From positions 268,257-332,256 of the forward strand of contig JAXMBX010000001.1 in the NCBI GenBank assembly GCA_046349635.1: a stretch of DNA of 64,000 nt. The letters are read 5' to 3'. Each line of letters begins with the position of its first letter. The first letter of the stretch is position 1. The notes beneath the pieces were generated by a model. That model was not told the origin of the DNA. It worked only from the letters and a program-made list of their open reading frames with translations, and did not search any database. This document shows, in pieces, positions 11,000-20,383 of the stretch. The stretch is from JAXMBX01 sp046349635 (GTDB lineage: Bacteria; Planctomycetota; Planctomycetia; Planctomycetales; Planctomycetaceae). Both the position numbers and the translations under genes were made by a program.

Positions 11000-12793
11000 C
11001 TATCGCAGGCCCGCGCCGAGTTTCACGGTCTCCGCATCATGGCTCAGCGTCAGCCAGAACGTCTGGAACGGCTCCAGGACCAGCCAATGGTTGGGCTTGC
11101 CGCCACGTTGGGCAATGCGGCGGACATCGTTTTCCTTCCAACGGCCCAGGTCGACCCACAGGAATGCATTGCCGCTCGGGTGGTACTTGGCCAGTGAATC
11201 GCGAAAAGCCGGCAACTGGCCGATGGAATCCGCGGGGCTGAGGGAGCGTTCGCGACGGACGAGCTCGGGATCGCTCGCCATCCACAGTGTGTTGGCGGTC
11301 AGCCCGACGCACCAGCGGCGGTCTTTCGGGGTTTGCAGCCACCACAGATTTTCGATTCCCTCGGCGGAGGACTCCGCTCCGACCGTAACAGGGGCTTGTA
11401 CCTTCGAGTCGAGGAGGGCATGCATATGCAGCCCCGCACGGGCCGCGTTGGACAGACTCTGCCGCAACGTCGTCGGTGGCCGTCCGTTCTGTGCGAACTC
11501 CCGATCGGTGAACTCCGTCTTCACCAGAAATTGAGACGGGGAACGGACCGCGTTCGTGAGTTCGGAACCGTGGAAATACCCTCCGACCCATTCCGGACCA
11601 AGGGCGGGAATCACGTCTCGCAGCAGATCGAGCCCTCGCAGCAAACCTTTGAGAGCGTCTCGAATGTTGGAAGTCTTCGAGTCCGTTTCGGAGAACAAAC
11701 CGACGAGAATCGGAGACAGCACGGCACCGGGGATCCGTCCCCCCGCGGCGACGACTGCTTGCTGGGGAAGGTCCTCAACCGTCGGGGTGAATGGTTTCCC
11801 TTCAGGCAGCAATGCCCACCATTGACGACCTTCCGGAGAGAGATGCAGCGAAACGTCCGCAACCAGTCCCTGATCAAGACGGACACCAACACTGACTGCC
11901 CGGCAGTTCTTCCAGGCATTCCGCAGCAAAGTTTTCGTGAAGCCCGCAGGCTCTTTTCCCTGCAACAGGCCGCTGATCGATTTGTCCCAGTGAGGGGGGC
12001 GAAAGTACAACGTGAGTGGACAATCCGTCCCGGCTTGCGTCAGGCTCCAGCGGAACTCTTCGGAAGTCAGAATCGATTGGAAATCGTTCTTATCCGACTC
12101 TTTGACCCCCGTGTGAATATCGATGGCCCTGCGGATTGCGGCTTCATTTCCGGATGTCGCGATGACGTCATCCAGCACCACGTAGCAAAGCAGGTCGTCC
12201 TCGGAACGGGTTTTCGCCCCGTGCGGAGTACAGATCTGGTAACTGATCTGCTTGTAGACGCGGTTTTCCGCAGAATGGGGGTCCGTCCGCTTCCAGGCGG
12301 CGACCGCACGGGCGACGGACAGGGCATTTTCTCCACGGGTCAACAATAAACCCCACGGTGCCGTTCCCTTGACCTCCCCGGAAAAAACCGCCAGCACCAA
12401 TTCACGACCCGAGAGTTCCTTGGAAAACTCCACGCAGGATTTGCCATAAGCGGTTTCCAGGGACTGCTGAAATTTCACAAGGTTTTGGAAGTCCTTGGTC
12501 TCCATCAGGCGTCGGCACGTCGGATTCTGCTTCAGTCGTTCCCAGAAGGGGGAAGCCATGACTTTGGGGGCGTGGGTCCGCCAATCATTCAGGCGGACGA
12601 TCAGCCCTGCTTTTTCCGGGACATACTTCAGCAGTGAGTCCTCGGCTCGCAGGCCGACTGCCATGCCCAGGACCAGCCAGCAGCAGAGCGCCACATAAGA
12701 ACTCAGGCGACGCGACGAGAGATCCGGGATGAGCGCATGCCTGTTCGTGGCATGTTCATACATTTCTGCGCTCAACGGGATCCCTGTCGGCAT
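11000..12793 (-). CDS. large exported hypothetical protein next to a sigma/anti-sigma pair
   Basis: 597 residues with an N-terminal hydrophobic segment (about residues 30-48, ending VGLRAED) that looks like a signal peptide or anchor preceded by a charged leader; a start nearer this segment is possible. The mature part has the pattern seen in planctomycete DUF3352-type proteins (opening LLKYVPEKAGLIVRLNDW, internal IATSGNEAAIRRAI and TLWMASDPELVRR repeats), with no catalytic motif recognised. It starts 8 bases after the stop of the anti-sigma gene at 12802, so it is probably co-transcribed with the ECF sigma/anti-sigma pair and may be an envelope target or sensor of that system; this role is inference. 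Confidence 0.8.
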   Translation of the reverse strand: MPTGIPLSAEMYEHATNRHALIPDLSSRRLSSYVALCCWLVLGMAVGLRAEDSLLKYVPEKAGLIVRLNDWRTHAPKVMASPFWERLKQNPTCRRLMETKDFQNLVKFQQSLETAYGKSCVEFSKELSGRELVLAVFSGEVKGTAPWGLLLTRGENALSVARAVAAWKRTDPHSAENRVYKQISYQICTPHGAKTRSEDDLLCYVVLDDVIATSGNEAAIRRAIDIHTGVKESDKNDFQSILTSEEFRWSLTQAGTDCPLTLYFRPPHWDKSISGLLQGKEPAGFTKTLLRNAWKNCRAVSVGVRLDQGLVADVSLHLSPEGRQWWALLPEGKPFTPTVEDLPQQAVVAAGGRIPGAVLSPILVGLFSETDSKTSNIRDALKGLLRGLDLLRDVIPALGPEWVGGYFHGSELTNAVRSPSQFLVKTEFTDREFAQNGRPPTTLRQSLSNAARAGLHMHALLDSKVQAPVTVGAESSAEGIENLWWLQTPKDRRWCVGLTANTLWMASDPELVRRERSLSPADSIGQLPAFRDSLAKYHPSGNAFLWVDLGRWKENDVRRIAQRGGKPNHWLVLEPFQTFWLTLSHDAETVKLGAGLR

Positions 12794-12801
12794 TCAGGCC
12801 C

Positions 12802-13413
12802 TCATAATGATCCATCCGCGGGGATGGTTTTCCACAGGAACGCGATCCCCCGGGAAACTTTTTCCCCCAGAGGATGAAATTCGTCCTTCAATTCCTCGAT
12901 CGGCTTCAGCATTTCGACGGACGTCGCATCCGCCAGTTTCGAATCGTTCATCAGGCTCCGCATCGCGGCGATGAGTTGGGGCTGGTCCACGGCCTCATTC
13001 GGCCTCTCGGCCACAGCCGTACCGGTTTCAAACCGCGAATCCGCGAGGGGGGATTGCAGCATCAGCAGAGCGCACGCGGCGAGCCCGACGGCCAGCAAGA
13101 CCATTCTCTGCCGAGCACCGGAGAGCATTCCCCGCCAAGGCTGGGCGAACTTGCTGGCCACCGTCACGGTCTGTTCCATTCCCTCGCGTTCGCGAGACCA
13201 GGCGGTCAGGATGCGGTTCGCCAATCCAGAACTCGGTTGAGGCAACGGCGCGGACTCCATCGCCGTGCGGAGCAGCTTGTCGTCTTCCAACGCGGCCGCG
13301 CACGCCGGGCAGTTGGACAGATGTTCCTCCCACGAGGACGCAGCCAGAATCCGATCCCGATCCTCGGGCCGCGGAACTTCCTGAACCAGTTGTTCAAAGC
13401 GACTGCAATTCAT
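12802..13413 (-). CDS. zinc-finger anti-sigma factor, membrane-anchored
   Basis: 203 residues from the ATG at 13413. This start lies 11 bases after the sigma factor stop; longer in-frame extensions overlap the sigma gene and lack similarity. Near residue 33 it has the H-x3-C-x2-C zinc anti-sigma motif (HLSNCPAC). A single hydrophobic segment (MVLLAVGLAACALLML) follows near the middle and would place the C-terminal part outside the cytoplasm. In this family the cytoplasmic zinc domain holds the cognate ECF sigma factor inactive. The gene is sandwiched between the sigma factor and the 597-residue exported protein, all on the same strand. Confidence 0.85.
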   Translation of the reverse strand: MNCSRFEQLVQEVPRPEDRDRILAASSWEEHLSNCPACAAALEDDKLLRTAMESAPLPQPSSGLANRILTAWSREREGMEQTVTVASKFAQPWRGMLSGARQRMVLLAVGLAACALLMLQSPLADSRFETGTAVAERPNEAVDQPQLIAAMRSLMNDSKLADATSVEMLKPIEELKDEFHPLGEKVSRGIAFLWKTIPADGSL

Positions 13414-13424
13414 GGCTATTGTCT

Positions 13425-13973
13425 TTATGGTTTCGTGTCGGGGAAGATTCCCCGCTTTCGTAGTTGTTCCGCTAATTCTCGACGCGCCCGGAAAAGCCAG
13501 GTTTTGACCGTTCCTTCGGGACAACCGAGCAGCTTCCCGATTTCCGCACAACTCAGATCCTGCTCGTGAAACAGGATGAAACACGTCCGATATTCGTCCC
13601 GGAGACTGTCCAGTCCCCGTTGCAGTTCTTCCGCCAGATCAGTCCTCCCCGCCGATTCGACCGGTGCCAGCCATTCCTGCGAAAGGTCTGTGGATGTACC
13701 CCATTTCCGACGATTCACCAAGGCTGTTTTACAACAATTCACCGCGATGGTGAATAACCAGGGTTTCAGAGGTCGATCCGCATCCCAGCGTCCCAGACTT
13801 CGAAAAGCGCGCAGAAATACTTCCTGCGTAATGTCTTCCGCGTCCTGCAGATGCCCCAGCATGCGATAGCAAACGGCGTAGACAGGGCGTTCAAAGTGGG
13901 CGACGAATTGCGCCAGGCTCGTCGGGTCACCGCCGCGGCATGCCTCAACAAGTTTCGCTTCGTCGTCGATCAC
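13425..13973 (-). CDS. ECF-subfamily RNA polymerase sigma factor
   Basis: 182 residues, the usual ECF length. Region 2 is clear (VYAVCYRMLGHLQDAEDITQ then EVFLRAFRSLGRW) and region 4 has the helix-turn-helix LSCAEIGKLLGCPEGTVKTW followed by LFRARREL. It directs RNA polymerase to stress or envelope promoters and should be controlled by the anti-sigma factor encoded immediately downstream. Upstream, 13974-14192 is a short intergenic stretch that should hold its promoter; autoregulation is common in this family but no clear -35/-10 pair was identified. Confidence 0.95.
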   Translation of the reverse strand: MIDDEAKLVEACRGGDPTSLAQFVAHFERPVYAVCYRMLGHLQDAEDITQEVFLRAFRSLGRWDADRPLKPWLFTIAVNCCKTALVNRRKWGTSTDLSQEWLAPVESAGRTDLAEELQRGLDSLRDEYRTCFILFHEQDLSCAEIGKLLGCPEGTVKTWLFRARRELAEQLRKRGIFPDTKP

Positions 13974-14192
13974 TCAGAAGATCCTGTCTTCTGTATTTCT
14001 CGTTACCGCTTCCGGGGGAGGCGGGTTTCATTTACGGGGTGGATGACGAGGGAAAACGAAGAACTTTAAATGAAACGACAACTGGACATATGTTTATATC
14101 AGGCGGCAGGGAGGGGCTACAGCCATTCAGCGTTCTGCAGTCGCGTTCATTTCCCCCAAGTTTACTCCAAGGGGAAGCGGAAGGGATAGCCC

Positions 14193-14375
14193 TTATCGCG
14201 GCGGTTGCAGGGAGAGATCCCGGAATAAAACCCGGGCCGCTTTGTACGCATGCCGGATCGTAAACGCCCGGGCCTCAATCTGGTCTTCGTTGTAATACTT
14301 TCCAGGTTCGCTCGGAGGAAGTCCCGCGAGTGACAGAGTCAGCGGAAGAAGGGCCAGGAATTCCTTTTGGTTCAT
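14193..14375 (-). CDS. small conserved-looking hypothetical protein
   Basis: 60 residues from the ATG at 14375; a longer in-frame version from 14441 exists but has no better start signal. The sequence (MNQKEFLALLPLTLSLAGLP then a charged stretch with KAARVLFRDL near the end) has an amphipathic, coding-like composition and resembles short planctomycete proteins of unknown role. No domain was recognised. It precedes the sigma factor gene on the same strand by about 220 bases. It could be a chance frame; moderate confidence only. Confidence 0.45.
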   Translation of the reverse strand: MNQKEFLALLPLTLSLAGLPPSEPGKYYNEDQIEARAFTIRHAYKAARVLFRDLSLQPPR

Positions 14376-14554
14376 ACCGGGATCATTCAGTTCTGCCACA
14401 ATGCTCACCTGTCTGTTGAGAGAATTGGAGAGACACGCCAAAGATCATGCCAGCTTGCAGAGAGAGACGCCGACAACGAAAAGCATCGCCAATCCGGTTT
14501 CGGTTGTCCACCGCAAAGGGGGGGAGGAGATGACAGGATCCTCGTCGGAGGCAC

Positions 14555-14600
14555 AAAAAAACTTCCCGATCTTTGACCGGGAAGTTTCCTGGGTTTTTAG
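14555..14600 (-). terminator. Rho-independent terminator for the minus strand
   Basis: Perfect 9-bp stem (14560-14568 with 14578-14586) and 9-base loop, followed on the minus strand by a run of seven T. It lies about 150 bases downstream of the FHA gene at 14740-15540 and is a good transcription stop for it. Confidence 0.75.
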
Positions 14601-14641
14601 TTTTATGTTCCGCCGGGAGTCAGGTGTGAACCATCATCCCT

Positions 14642-14735
14642 TCACAAAATGCGGCTGATGATCGCGTAAGATCTGCAATGCACTGGAAACTCTCTGTCGT
14701 TCCAGAGCATTTTGGTCATCCAGAGCATTTTGTGA
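14642..14735. repeat. R4a: intergenic element with inverted ends
   Basis: Begins TCACAAAATGC and ends with the reverse complement GCATTTTGTGA. The right part CCAGAGCATTTT occurs twice (14702-14713 and 14720-14731). A second element with the same ends and the same neighbouring GCGG / TCCAGA bases is at 59086-59222 (R4b). It lies just past the stop of the FHA gene. Confidence 0.75.
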
Positions 14736-14739
14736 GTTT

Positions 14740-15540
14740 TTAAGACTGTCCCCGCTTCTGCATGTATTGACGGATGATATCCGCCGCGGAGGCCTTCGGC
14801 GCGGCTGCCGCTTCCGGGGCCGCCGTGGCAGGCGGAGGAGCGACGCTGCCGTGACCGTTCGCGCCGTTCCCATTCGTCCCTCCCACGACCGGCGGAACAG
14901 CCGGAGGAGGAGTGATCCCTGGAGGAGGGGCGACGGGCGGTATCAACTGCGTCTCTTGTGCAGGGGAGACAACCGGTGCGGTGGTGGTGAGAGGTACGGG
15001 AGTCAGACCTCCCAGCGGCAGGTCCACGGACGTTCGCGCCGTCCCGTTCGGGGAAAGCAGCGTCGTATCTCCGCCGAAAACACCGGTTTTGTTGTTCGAT
15101 TCGTCGATTTTGAGCATCCCCGATTCGGAGAGAGAAAAATCGACCGTGTTGGAGCTCCCCGAGTCTCCGGTAATGGGGGGGAGAATCCCGACTGGCACAC
15201 CGCTGCTGGCGGGTTTCACCGGGACGGCTTGCGCGGCTGGCACACTGGATCGGATGGAAACCTGGAACACCAGCTTTCCGATGCGAACCTTGTCCCCGTC
15301 ATTCAGCGCCACCTGCCCGGAGATGCGCTCGTTGTTGACGTACGTGCCGTTCGTGCTTCCCAGATCGCGCAGACGCACGCCATATTCATCCACTGCAAAC
15401 ACGCAGTGGTGACGGCTGACGAGATCGCTGTTCGGTCTGAGTTGGCAGTCGCTTTCCCGCCCAACGAGAAATTTCTTCCTGTTGATCGGGATCACTGCCC
15501 CTTGATGCTTCCCTTCGACGACCTTTAATTCCGCTCGCAT
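14740..15540 (-). CDS. FHA-domain protein with Pro/Ala/Gly-rich tail
   Basis: 266 residues. Residues 1-95 are a complete FHA domain (FLVGRESDCQLR, SRHHCVF, DLGSTNGTYVNNERI, DGDKVRIGKLVFQV) that should bind phosphothreonine. The remainder is a low-complexity Pro/Ala/Gly/Val linker with a short terminal motif (ASAADIIRQYMQKRGQS), probably a helix for partner binding. It is cytoplasmic, with no enzyme domain of its own, so it is likely an adaptor for Ser/Thr kinases, which are numerous in planctomycetes. It appears monocistronic, followed by R4a and a terminator. Confidence 0.9.
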   Translation of the reverse strand: MRAELKVVEGKHQGAVIPINRKKFLVGRESDCQLRPNSDLVSRHHCVFAVDEYGVRLRDLGSTNGTYVNNERISGQVALNDGDKVRIGKLVFQVSIRSSVPAAQAVPVKPASSGVPVGILPPITGDSGSSNTVDFSLSESGMLKIDESNNKTGVFGGDTTLLSPNGTARTSVDLPLGGLTPVPLTTTAPVVSPAQETQLIPPVAPPPGITPPPAVPPVVGGTNGNGANGHGSVAPPPATAAPEAAAAPKASAADIIRQYMQKRGQS

Positions 15541-16204
15541 ACAGACTCGCTCCCGAAATACGTCCTACCAACAATTATAGTTCCTGATGGGTGTCCAGCT
15601 TCGCCGTTCCGGAAGATCTCGAAAAAGGGTACGAGTCAGGTCGGAATTGGGTGAGGAGCGGCGATGTGAAGAAGTAGCCCACGAGGTACTGAGGAAGTCG
15701 GTAAAACGCTGGTAACGCGCTGTCAGTTCGGTCATCGACACGAATGAGCCCCTGTGGCGTGGGCAAGCGTCTCTAACGCAAGTGAGGTCGCTTGCCGACA
15801 ACTTCCGTTTCTCGTCTTGGAAATGAACAAAAAAAGAGATTAGTGCAGACTGAGACGAGAGCGGCTGTGTCAGGCAGTCAGTGGTGACGACTTGGTGACA
15901 GGTATCAATTCTATCGACAAAAAACAGCTTCCGGACCCCGAAAAAGGAGAACCTGGATATGAGCTGATTCAGGATCGGAGTGTGGGAGAAGTTCTATGAT
16001 AGAACTAACTCAGGCTATCAGCCCCATTTTCTTTTGTCAATAAATTTCAAATTCTTTGTGAAAATTAACAAACCCTTGCAACCACTGAGGTAAAGACCTT
16101 CCGCATCCTCGGAATAACCCCACCCGGAAGGGTGTTTTTCGGCCACGTTTTGTGATGTCAAAACGCACCGGGATTCGCCCCTTTGGAAGTCGAGGAACAC
16201 GGTC
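15541..16204. other. intergenic region without a gene
   Basis: 664 bases between lipM and the FHA gene. No convincing gene was seen on either strand. It is less GC-rich than its flanks, and includes an 8-bp inverted repeat (15762-15769 with 15789-15796), a perfect 15-base palindrome GTTCTATGATAGAAC (15991-16005), and a small CACCC/GGGTG hairpin near 16120 that could end the lipM transcript. The FHA promoter should lie near 15541-15650. Confidence 0.6.
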
Positions 16205-16981
16205 TCACGGGGGGCTGATTTCCCCCGTACTCCCACCACGATTCCAGTCCAGCCCCTGGGCATATTTTTCTTGGAACAGACGCTCCGCTTCACCCCTGAT
16301 CTCACTCGGAAACTCTTCCGAAATGTTCCAGCGTTCCGCGAACTGACCCGCGATCGCGGGTGCGAATTCGCGAACGAGTCGTGCATCATCGAGCGACACT
16401 CCCGCGAGTTCGAACAGCCCCGGGATTTCAGGAGCGTGTGGAGAGCGTTGCAGGATCAGGCTCCCGTGCTGCAGCACCGCCCCCTTCCGACGGCGCTGGG
16501 CGCTCCCCAGGAATTTATGTTCCCCGAAGAGCAGATCATTCGGGTCTCCGCGCTCAAAGCACAGGAACGCATCGGCGGGTTTGGCGGGGGCGTTTGCGCC
16601 CCGCAGATGAGACTCGACCCCATGCCGTTTCAAGACCTCGATCACCCCCTCGTGCACGAGACGGTAGAGATCGTGAGGCTGATGCGTGAGGGGATGATCG
16701 GTGGGGAGAATGCAGGAATAGGTCCACTCCCGATCGTGCAGAATCGCACCTCCTCCGGACAGGCGCCGGACCACCGGAAGCGTCCCCCACCGGGGATCGA
16801 TTCCCGCTCCCTGGGTCCCCTGAAAGTATCCCAGTGACAATGTCGCTTCCCGCCAGCGATACCATCGCAGCCAGCAGGTGTGATGGGCCAGGCTGTCGTT
16901 CAACAAGGCCTCGTCGAGCGCCATGTTCCAGGCACCCTCCCGAGGCTCCGCTTCAATCATCACCTGGCAAACTGTCGTCAC
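16205..16981 (-). CDS. lipM: octanoyltransferase LipM-type (lipoate biosynthesis)
   Basis: 258 residues, biotin/lipoate protein ligase fold. It shows the ligand-binding motif RRLSGGGAILH (residues 72-82) and a conserved Cys followed by Phe (C141 in FLCFERGDPNDL), which matches the acyl-thioester cysteine of LipM octanoyltransferases rather than LplA lipoate ligases. The enzyme moves octanoyl from acyl carrier protein to lipoyl domains such as GcvH. It is the last gene of the gcvH-gcvPA-gcvPB cluster, 37 bases after gcvPB, so it likely supplies the lipoyl precursor for the H protein encoded in the same operon. No lipA was seen in the window. Confidence 0.88.
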   Translation of the reverse strand: MTTVCQVMIEAEPREGAWNMALDEALLNDSLAHHTCWLRWYRWREATLSLGYFQGTQGAGIDPRWGTLPVVRRLSGGGAILHDREWTYSCILPTDHPLTHQPHDLYRLVHEGVIEVLKRHGVESHLRGANAPAKPADAFLCFERGDPNDLLFGEHKFLGSAQRRRKGAVLQHGSLILQRSPHAPEIPGLFELAGVSLDDARLVREFAPAIAGQFAERWNISEEFPSEIRGEAERLFQEKYAQGLDWNRGGSTGEISPP

Positions 16982-17018
16982 GGGAGGGCCTTCCCAATCG
17001 AGTCTGAACCGACGTGCC

Positions 17019-18479
17019 TTATCCCGAAACCTGTTTCTTTTCCCATTGAAGGATGGGGTTCCGGGCGGCGCGGACGTCGTCCGGACGGCTGACCGGAGTC
17101 GTGTGCGGCGCCTGCTTCAGAAACTCGGGGTCTTCCCCGATGATCGTGCGGATCACTTCCGCGAAGGCGTCCAGCGTCTCGCGAGACTCCGTCTCCGTCG
17201 GCTCGATCATCATCGCTTCCCCGACCACCAGCGGGAAATAAACCGTCGGAGCGTGGTAGCCGTAGTCGAGCAGCCGTTTGGCGATTTCCATCGCGGAAAT
17301 CCCTTTTTCGCTCTTCAGAGAAGAGGCAGAGGCCACGAATTCGTGCATGCACGGTCCCCCTGCGGAACCTGCAGGACATCCTTCAGCTTCGCGAGGAGAT
17401 AGTTGGCGTTGAGAACCGCCTGCTCGGAGACGCCGCGGACTCCTGCCGCTCCCAGAGTGCGGAGATAGCAATAGCCCCGGACCAGGATGCCGATATTGCC
17501 GAAGAAACTCCGCACCCGTCCGATGGACTTAGCCGGTGTGGTGAGCTGGTACTGTTTCGTCGCGGAATTGAAGGTCACGATGGGACCGGGAAGATAGTCG
17601 GCGAGAAAATCCCGGACTGCAATCGGTCCGGAACCGGGGCCACCCGCACCGTGGGGACCGGTGAAGGTCTTATGGACGTTGTAGTGCATCATGTCGCCGC
17701 CGAAGTCCCCCGGCCGCGTGATCCCCAGGATGGCATTCATGTTGGCGCCGTCGATGTAGACCAGCGCTCCGACGTCATGCACACGGCGGGCAATCTCGGC
17801 GATCTCACGTTCGAACAGCCCCAGCGTGTTCGGGTTGGTGACCATGAAGACCGCTGTCTTGTCGTCCAGATGCGACTGCAATTCGTCGATGTCGACGAAT
17901 CCGCCCTTGGTTTTCAATTGCACGCACTCAAAGCCGGCCAGCCGCGAGCATCGGGATTCGTCCCGTGCACTGTTCGGAAACAGGATTTTCGTCCGTTCCT
18001 CACCCTTGGCGGAAGTACGCCGCGGCCACGAGCAGCGCGGTGAATTCCCCCTGCGCACCCGCGGCCGGTTGCAGCGAGACAGCGGGGAGCCCCGCAATCT
18101 CCGCCAGCATCCGCTGCATCTCGAACAGCAGTTCGAGCATTCCCTGCGATTGCTCTTCCGTTTGATACGGATGGAGATCCACAATCCCGGGCAGAGACGC
18201 GAGCCGTTCATGCCGCTTGGGGTTGTACTTCATCGTGCAACTTCCCAGCGGGTAGAAATGCGTGTCCACCGACATGTTGAGGGTCGAAAGATTCACGTAA
18301 TGCCGGATCACGTCCCCTTCCGCCAGTTCGGGGAGATTGGGCAGATTTGTGCTGCGAAACTGGGGAGGGATGAGGCTGTCGAGAGGCTGTTCCGGAACGT
18401 CGCATTTCGGGAAAACAGCGGCCCGGCGTCCTTGATGCGACAGTTCAAACAGCAGTTTTCCGGTTTCGGGATTGCGCAT
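17019..18479 (-). pseudogene. gcvPB: glycine dehydrogenase (decarboxylating) subunit 2, frameshifted
   Basis: PLP-dependent P-protein beta-type subunit that decarboxylates glycine and passes the aminomethyl group to lipoyl-GcvH. Three consecutive pieces are in different frames: 18000-18479 (N terminus, with THFYPLGSCTMKYNP), about 17340-18000 (PLP domain with HYNVHKTF, whose lysine should bind PLP, and TGPHGAGGPGSGP) and 17019-about 17360 (C terminus, GYHAPTVYFPLVVGEAMMIE). A compensated pair of indels also scrambles the HGTNP region. Joined, the protein is about 485 residues, the normal length. The start is 25 bases after the gcvPA stop. Because both partners are intact and the gene is conserved, sequencing error is the likelier cause. 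Confidence 0.88.
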
Positions 18480-18504
18480 GAGTTTGTGAGCAGTTCCGTA
18501 AAAA

Positions 18505-19863
18505 TCAGGAGCGAAGGAGAGCGGTCAGTTCATCGATCTGGCCCCGGGTCCGTTTTTCCGTCACGGCGACGAGCAGGCCATTTTTCCAGCCGGAAGTCTC
18601 GGAGAGTCCCGGAGCGGTGAAGGAGCCAGTCAACGGGCCGAGATCGAACCGTTTGGCGGCAGCGCGACGTTGCACACCCGCCGCATCCGTCGAACTTTGT
18701 AGTACGAATTCCTTGAAGAACGGGCGGTCGAACAGCAGCGAATTGCCCGAGATCGAGCAGAGTTGTTCGGCGGCGTAGTGGGCCTTGCGGCAGGAGAGTT
18801 CCGCCACCTCCCGCAGACCCTGCGGGCCGAGCAACGCCAGGTAAGCGGTCGCTCGCAACGCCATCAAGCCTTGGTTCGTGCAGATATTGCTCGTGGCTTT
18901 TTCGCGGCGGATGTGCTGTTCCCGCGCCTGCAGGTTCAGTACGAAACACCGCTTCCCATTGCGGTCCACGGTCTCGCCAATGAGTCGCCCCGGCATCTTC
19001 CGCGCAAAGGATTCCTTGCAGGTGAGAATCCCCAGGTAGGGGCCCCCGTATTGCAGCGGAATCCCCAGCGATTGTCCCTCGGCGACGGCAATGTCGGCGT
19101 CGTAGTCACCCGGACGTTCCAGCAGCCCCAGGCTGATCGGATCAAACGAAACCACGGCCAGTGCGCCCTCGCCATGTGCCAGTTTCACGAGATCCCGAAC
19201 CTGTTCCAGGCAGCCGAAGAAATTCGGCTGTTGAATCACGAGGCACGCGGTCCGTTCATCCACAGCAGCCCGGACGGCGTCAAGGTCGGCCGTCCCTTCC
19301 GGAGTTGGAATGACTTCCGCGTGACAGCCGATTTGCCGCAGGTAGGTGTCGAGGACCGCGCGATACTCGGGATGAACGGATCCCAGGACGACCACCTTGT
19401 TGTGGCGGTCTGTCGTCCGCATCGCCATGAACACCCCTTCGCTGACCGCCGTCCCTCCTTCGTACAGACTCGCATTGGAGACTTCCATCCCCGTCAATCT
19501 GCACATCAGCGACTGGAATTCGAAGAACGCCTGCAGGCTCCCCTGGCTCGCTTCTGCCTGGTAGGGGGTGTAGGCGGTGTAGAATTCGCTCCGTCCGGCG
19601 ATCGCATCGACCGCCGCCGGGATGAAGTGGTCGTAGGCCCCTCCTCCCTGGAAGCAGATCCGCCCCCCTGCGCCACCGTTCCTCGCGGCCAGTGATTGCA
19701 GATGCGCTTCGAGCTCCAGTTCCGTCAGGGCAGGGGGGAGATCCAGATCTCGATTCAGGCGGAGGGGAGCGGGAACCTGCTCAAACAATTCCTCCAGCGT
19801 GCGGACACCGATCGTCCCCAGCATCTCCCGTTGCTGGTCCGGGGTGTTAAAGAGATAGGCCAC
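18505..19863 (-). CDS. gcvPA: glycine dehydrogenase (decarboxylating) subunit 1
   Basis: 452 residues, the usual length for the alpha-type half of the split P-protein. The GTG start at 19863 is fixed by AAAGGAG four bases upstream. Family features include ICFQGGGAYDHFIPAAVDAI, YTPYQAEASQGSLQAFFEFQ and EGQSLGIPLQYGGPYLGI. With GcvPB it forms the PLP enzyme that releases CO2 from glycine. It lies between gcvH and gcvPB in the same operon. The split gcvPA/gcvPB form is common in thermophiles, Gram-positives and planctomycetes. Confidence 0.95.
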   Translation of the reverse strand: MAYLFNTPDQQREMLGTIGVRTLEELFEQVPAPLRLNRDLDLPPALTELELEAHLQSLAARNGGAGGRICFQGGGAYDHFIPAAVDAIAGRSEFYTAYTPYQAEASQGSLQAFFEFQSLMCRLTGMEVSNASLYEGGTAVSEGVFMAMRTTDRHNKVVVLGSVHPEYRAVLDTYLRQIGCHAEVIPTPEGTADLDAVRAAVDERTACLVIQQPNFFGCLEQVRDLVKLAHGEGALAVVSFDPISLGLLERPGDYDADIAVAEGQSLGIPLQYGGPYLGILTCKESFARKMPGRLIGETVDRNGKRCFVLNLQAREQHIRREKATSNICTNQGLMALRATAYLALLGPQGLREVAELSCRKAHYAAEQLCSISGNSLLFDRPFFKEFVLQSSTDAAGVQRRAAAKRFDLGPLTGSFTAPGLSETSGWKNGLLVAVTEKRTRGQIDELTALLRS

Positions 19864-19941
19864 TCTGCTCCTTTCGTGGCGTGAGTCGATCCTGACGGGA
19901 AACGAAAACGGCGATGTGCGAACAGCACGCGGTCAACGGAT

Positions 19942-20337
19942 TCAGTGTGCTTCCGATGCACAATACTGATCGTAAGCCGTCTTATCCAGCAGGTGGTCGA
20001 GAGTCGTCCCGGCGGGAACCTCCAGCTTGATCATCCACCCTTTCCCGAACGGGTCTTCCGAGAGCAAAGCGAGGTTATTGGGAAGTTCCTCGTTGCGACC
20101 GGAGACTGTCCCCGAAACGGGGGCATACAGGTCGCTCACCGCCTTGACGCTTTCCACTTCGCCGAAGGTTTCTCCCTGCTGGATCTTGCGCCCAGTCTGG
20201 GGGAGGTCGATGAACACCAGATCGGTCAACGCCTGGACAGCGAAATCGGTGATCCCGATCGTCGCCGAACTTCCTTCCAACAAAATCCATTCATGTGTCT
20301 TGGCGTATCGGAGCTGGCTGCGATCCACGGTATCCAT
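19942..20337 (-). CDS. gcvH: glycine cleavage system H protein
   Basis: 131 residues from the ATG at 20337, where family similarity begins (LRYAKTHEWI). The lipoylated lysine is K65 in GEVESVKAVSDLYAPVSG. The protein shuttles the aminomethyl intermediate between the P, T and L proteins. It is 46 bases downstream of rpiB and upstream of gcvPA. A T protein gene (gcvT) is not present anywhere in the window, so it must be elsewhere. The stop precedes the gcvPA start by 78 bases. Confidence 0.95.
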   Translation of the reverse strand: MDTVDRSQLRYAKTHEWILLEGSSATIGITDFAVQALTDLVFIDLPQTGRKIQQGETFGEVESVKAVSDLYAPVSGTVSGRNEELPNNLALLSEDPFGKGWMIKLEVPAGTTLDHLLDKTAYDQYCASEAH

Positions 20338-20383
20338 CCTTGTGAGGTGTGAGAGAATTGAAAGGCGACCTGGGAACAATGGT

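Noticed and set aside
15565..15801. Small minus-strand gene of 78 codons
   Set aside because: No coding-like composition, no ribosome-binding site, no family pattern; it overlaps an inverted repeat.
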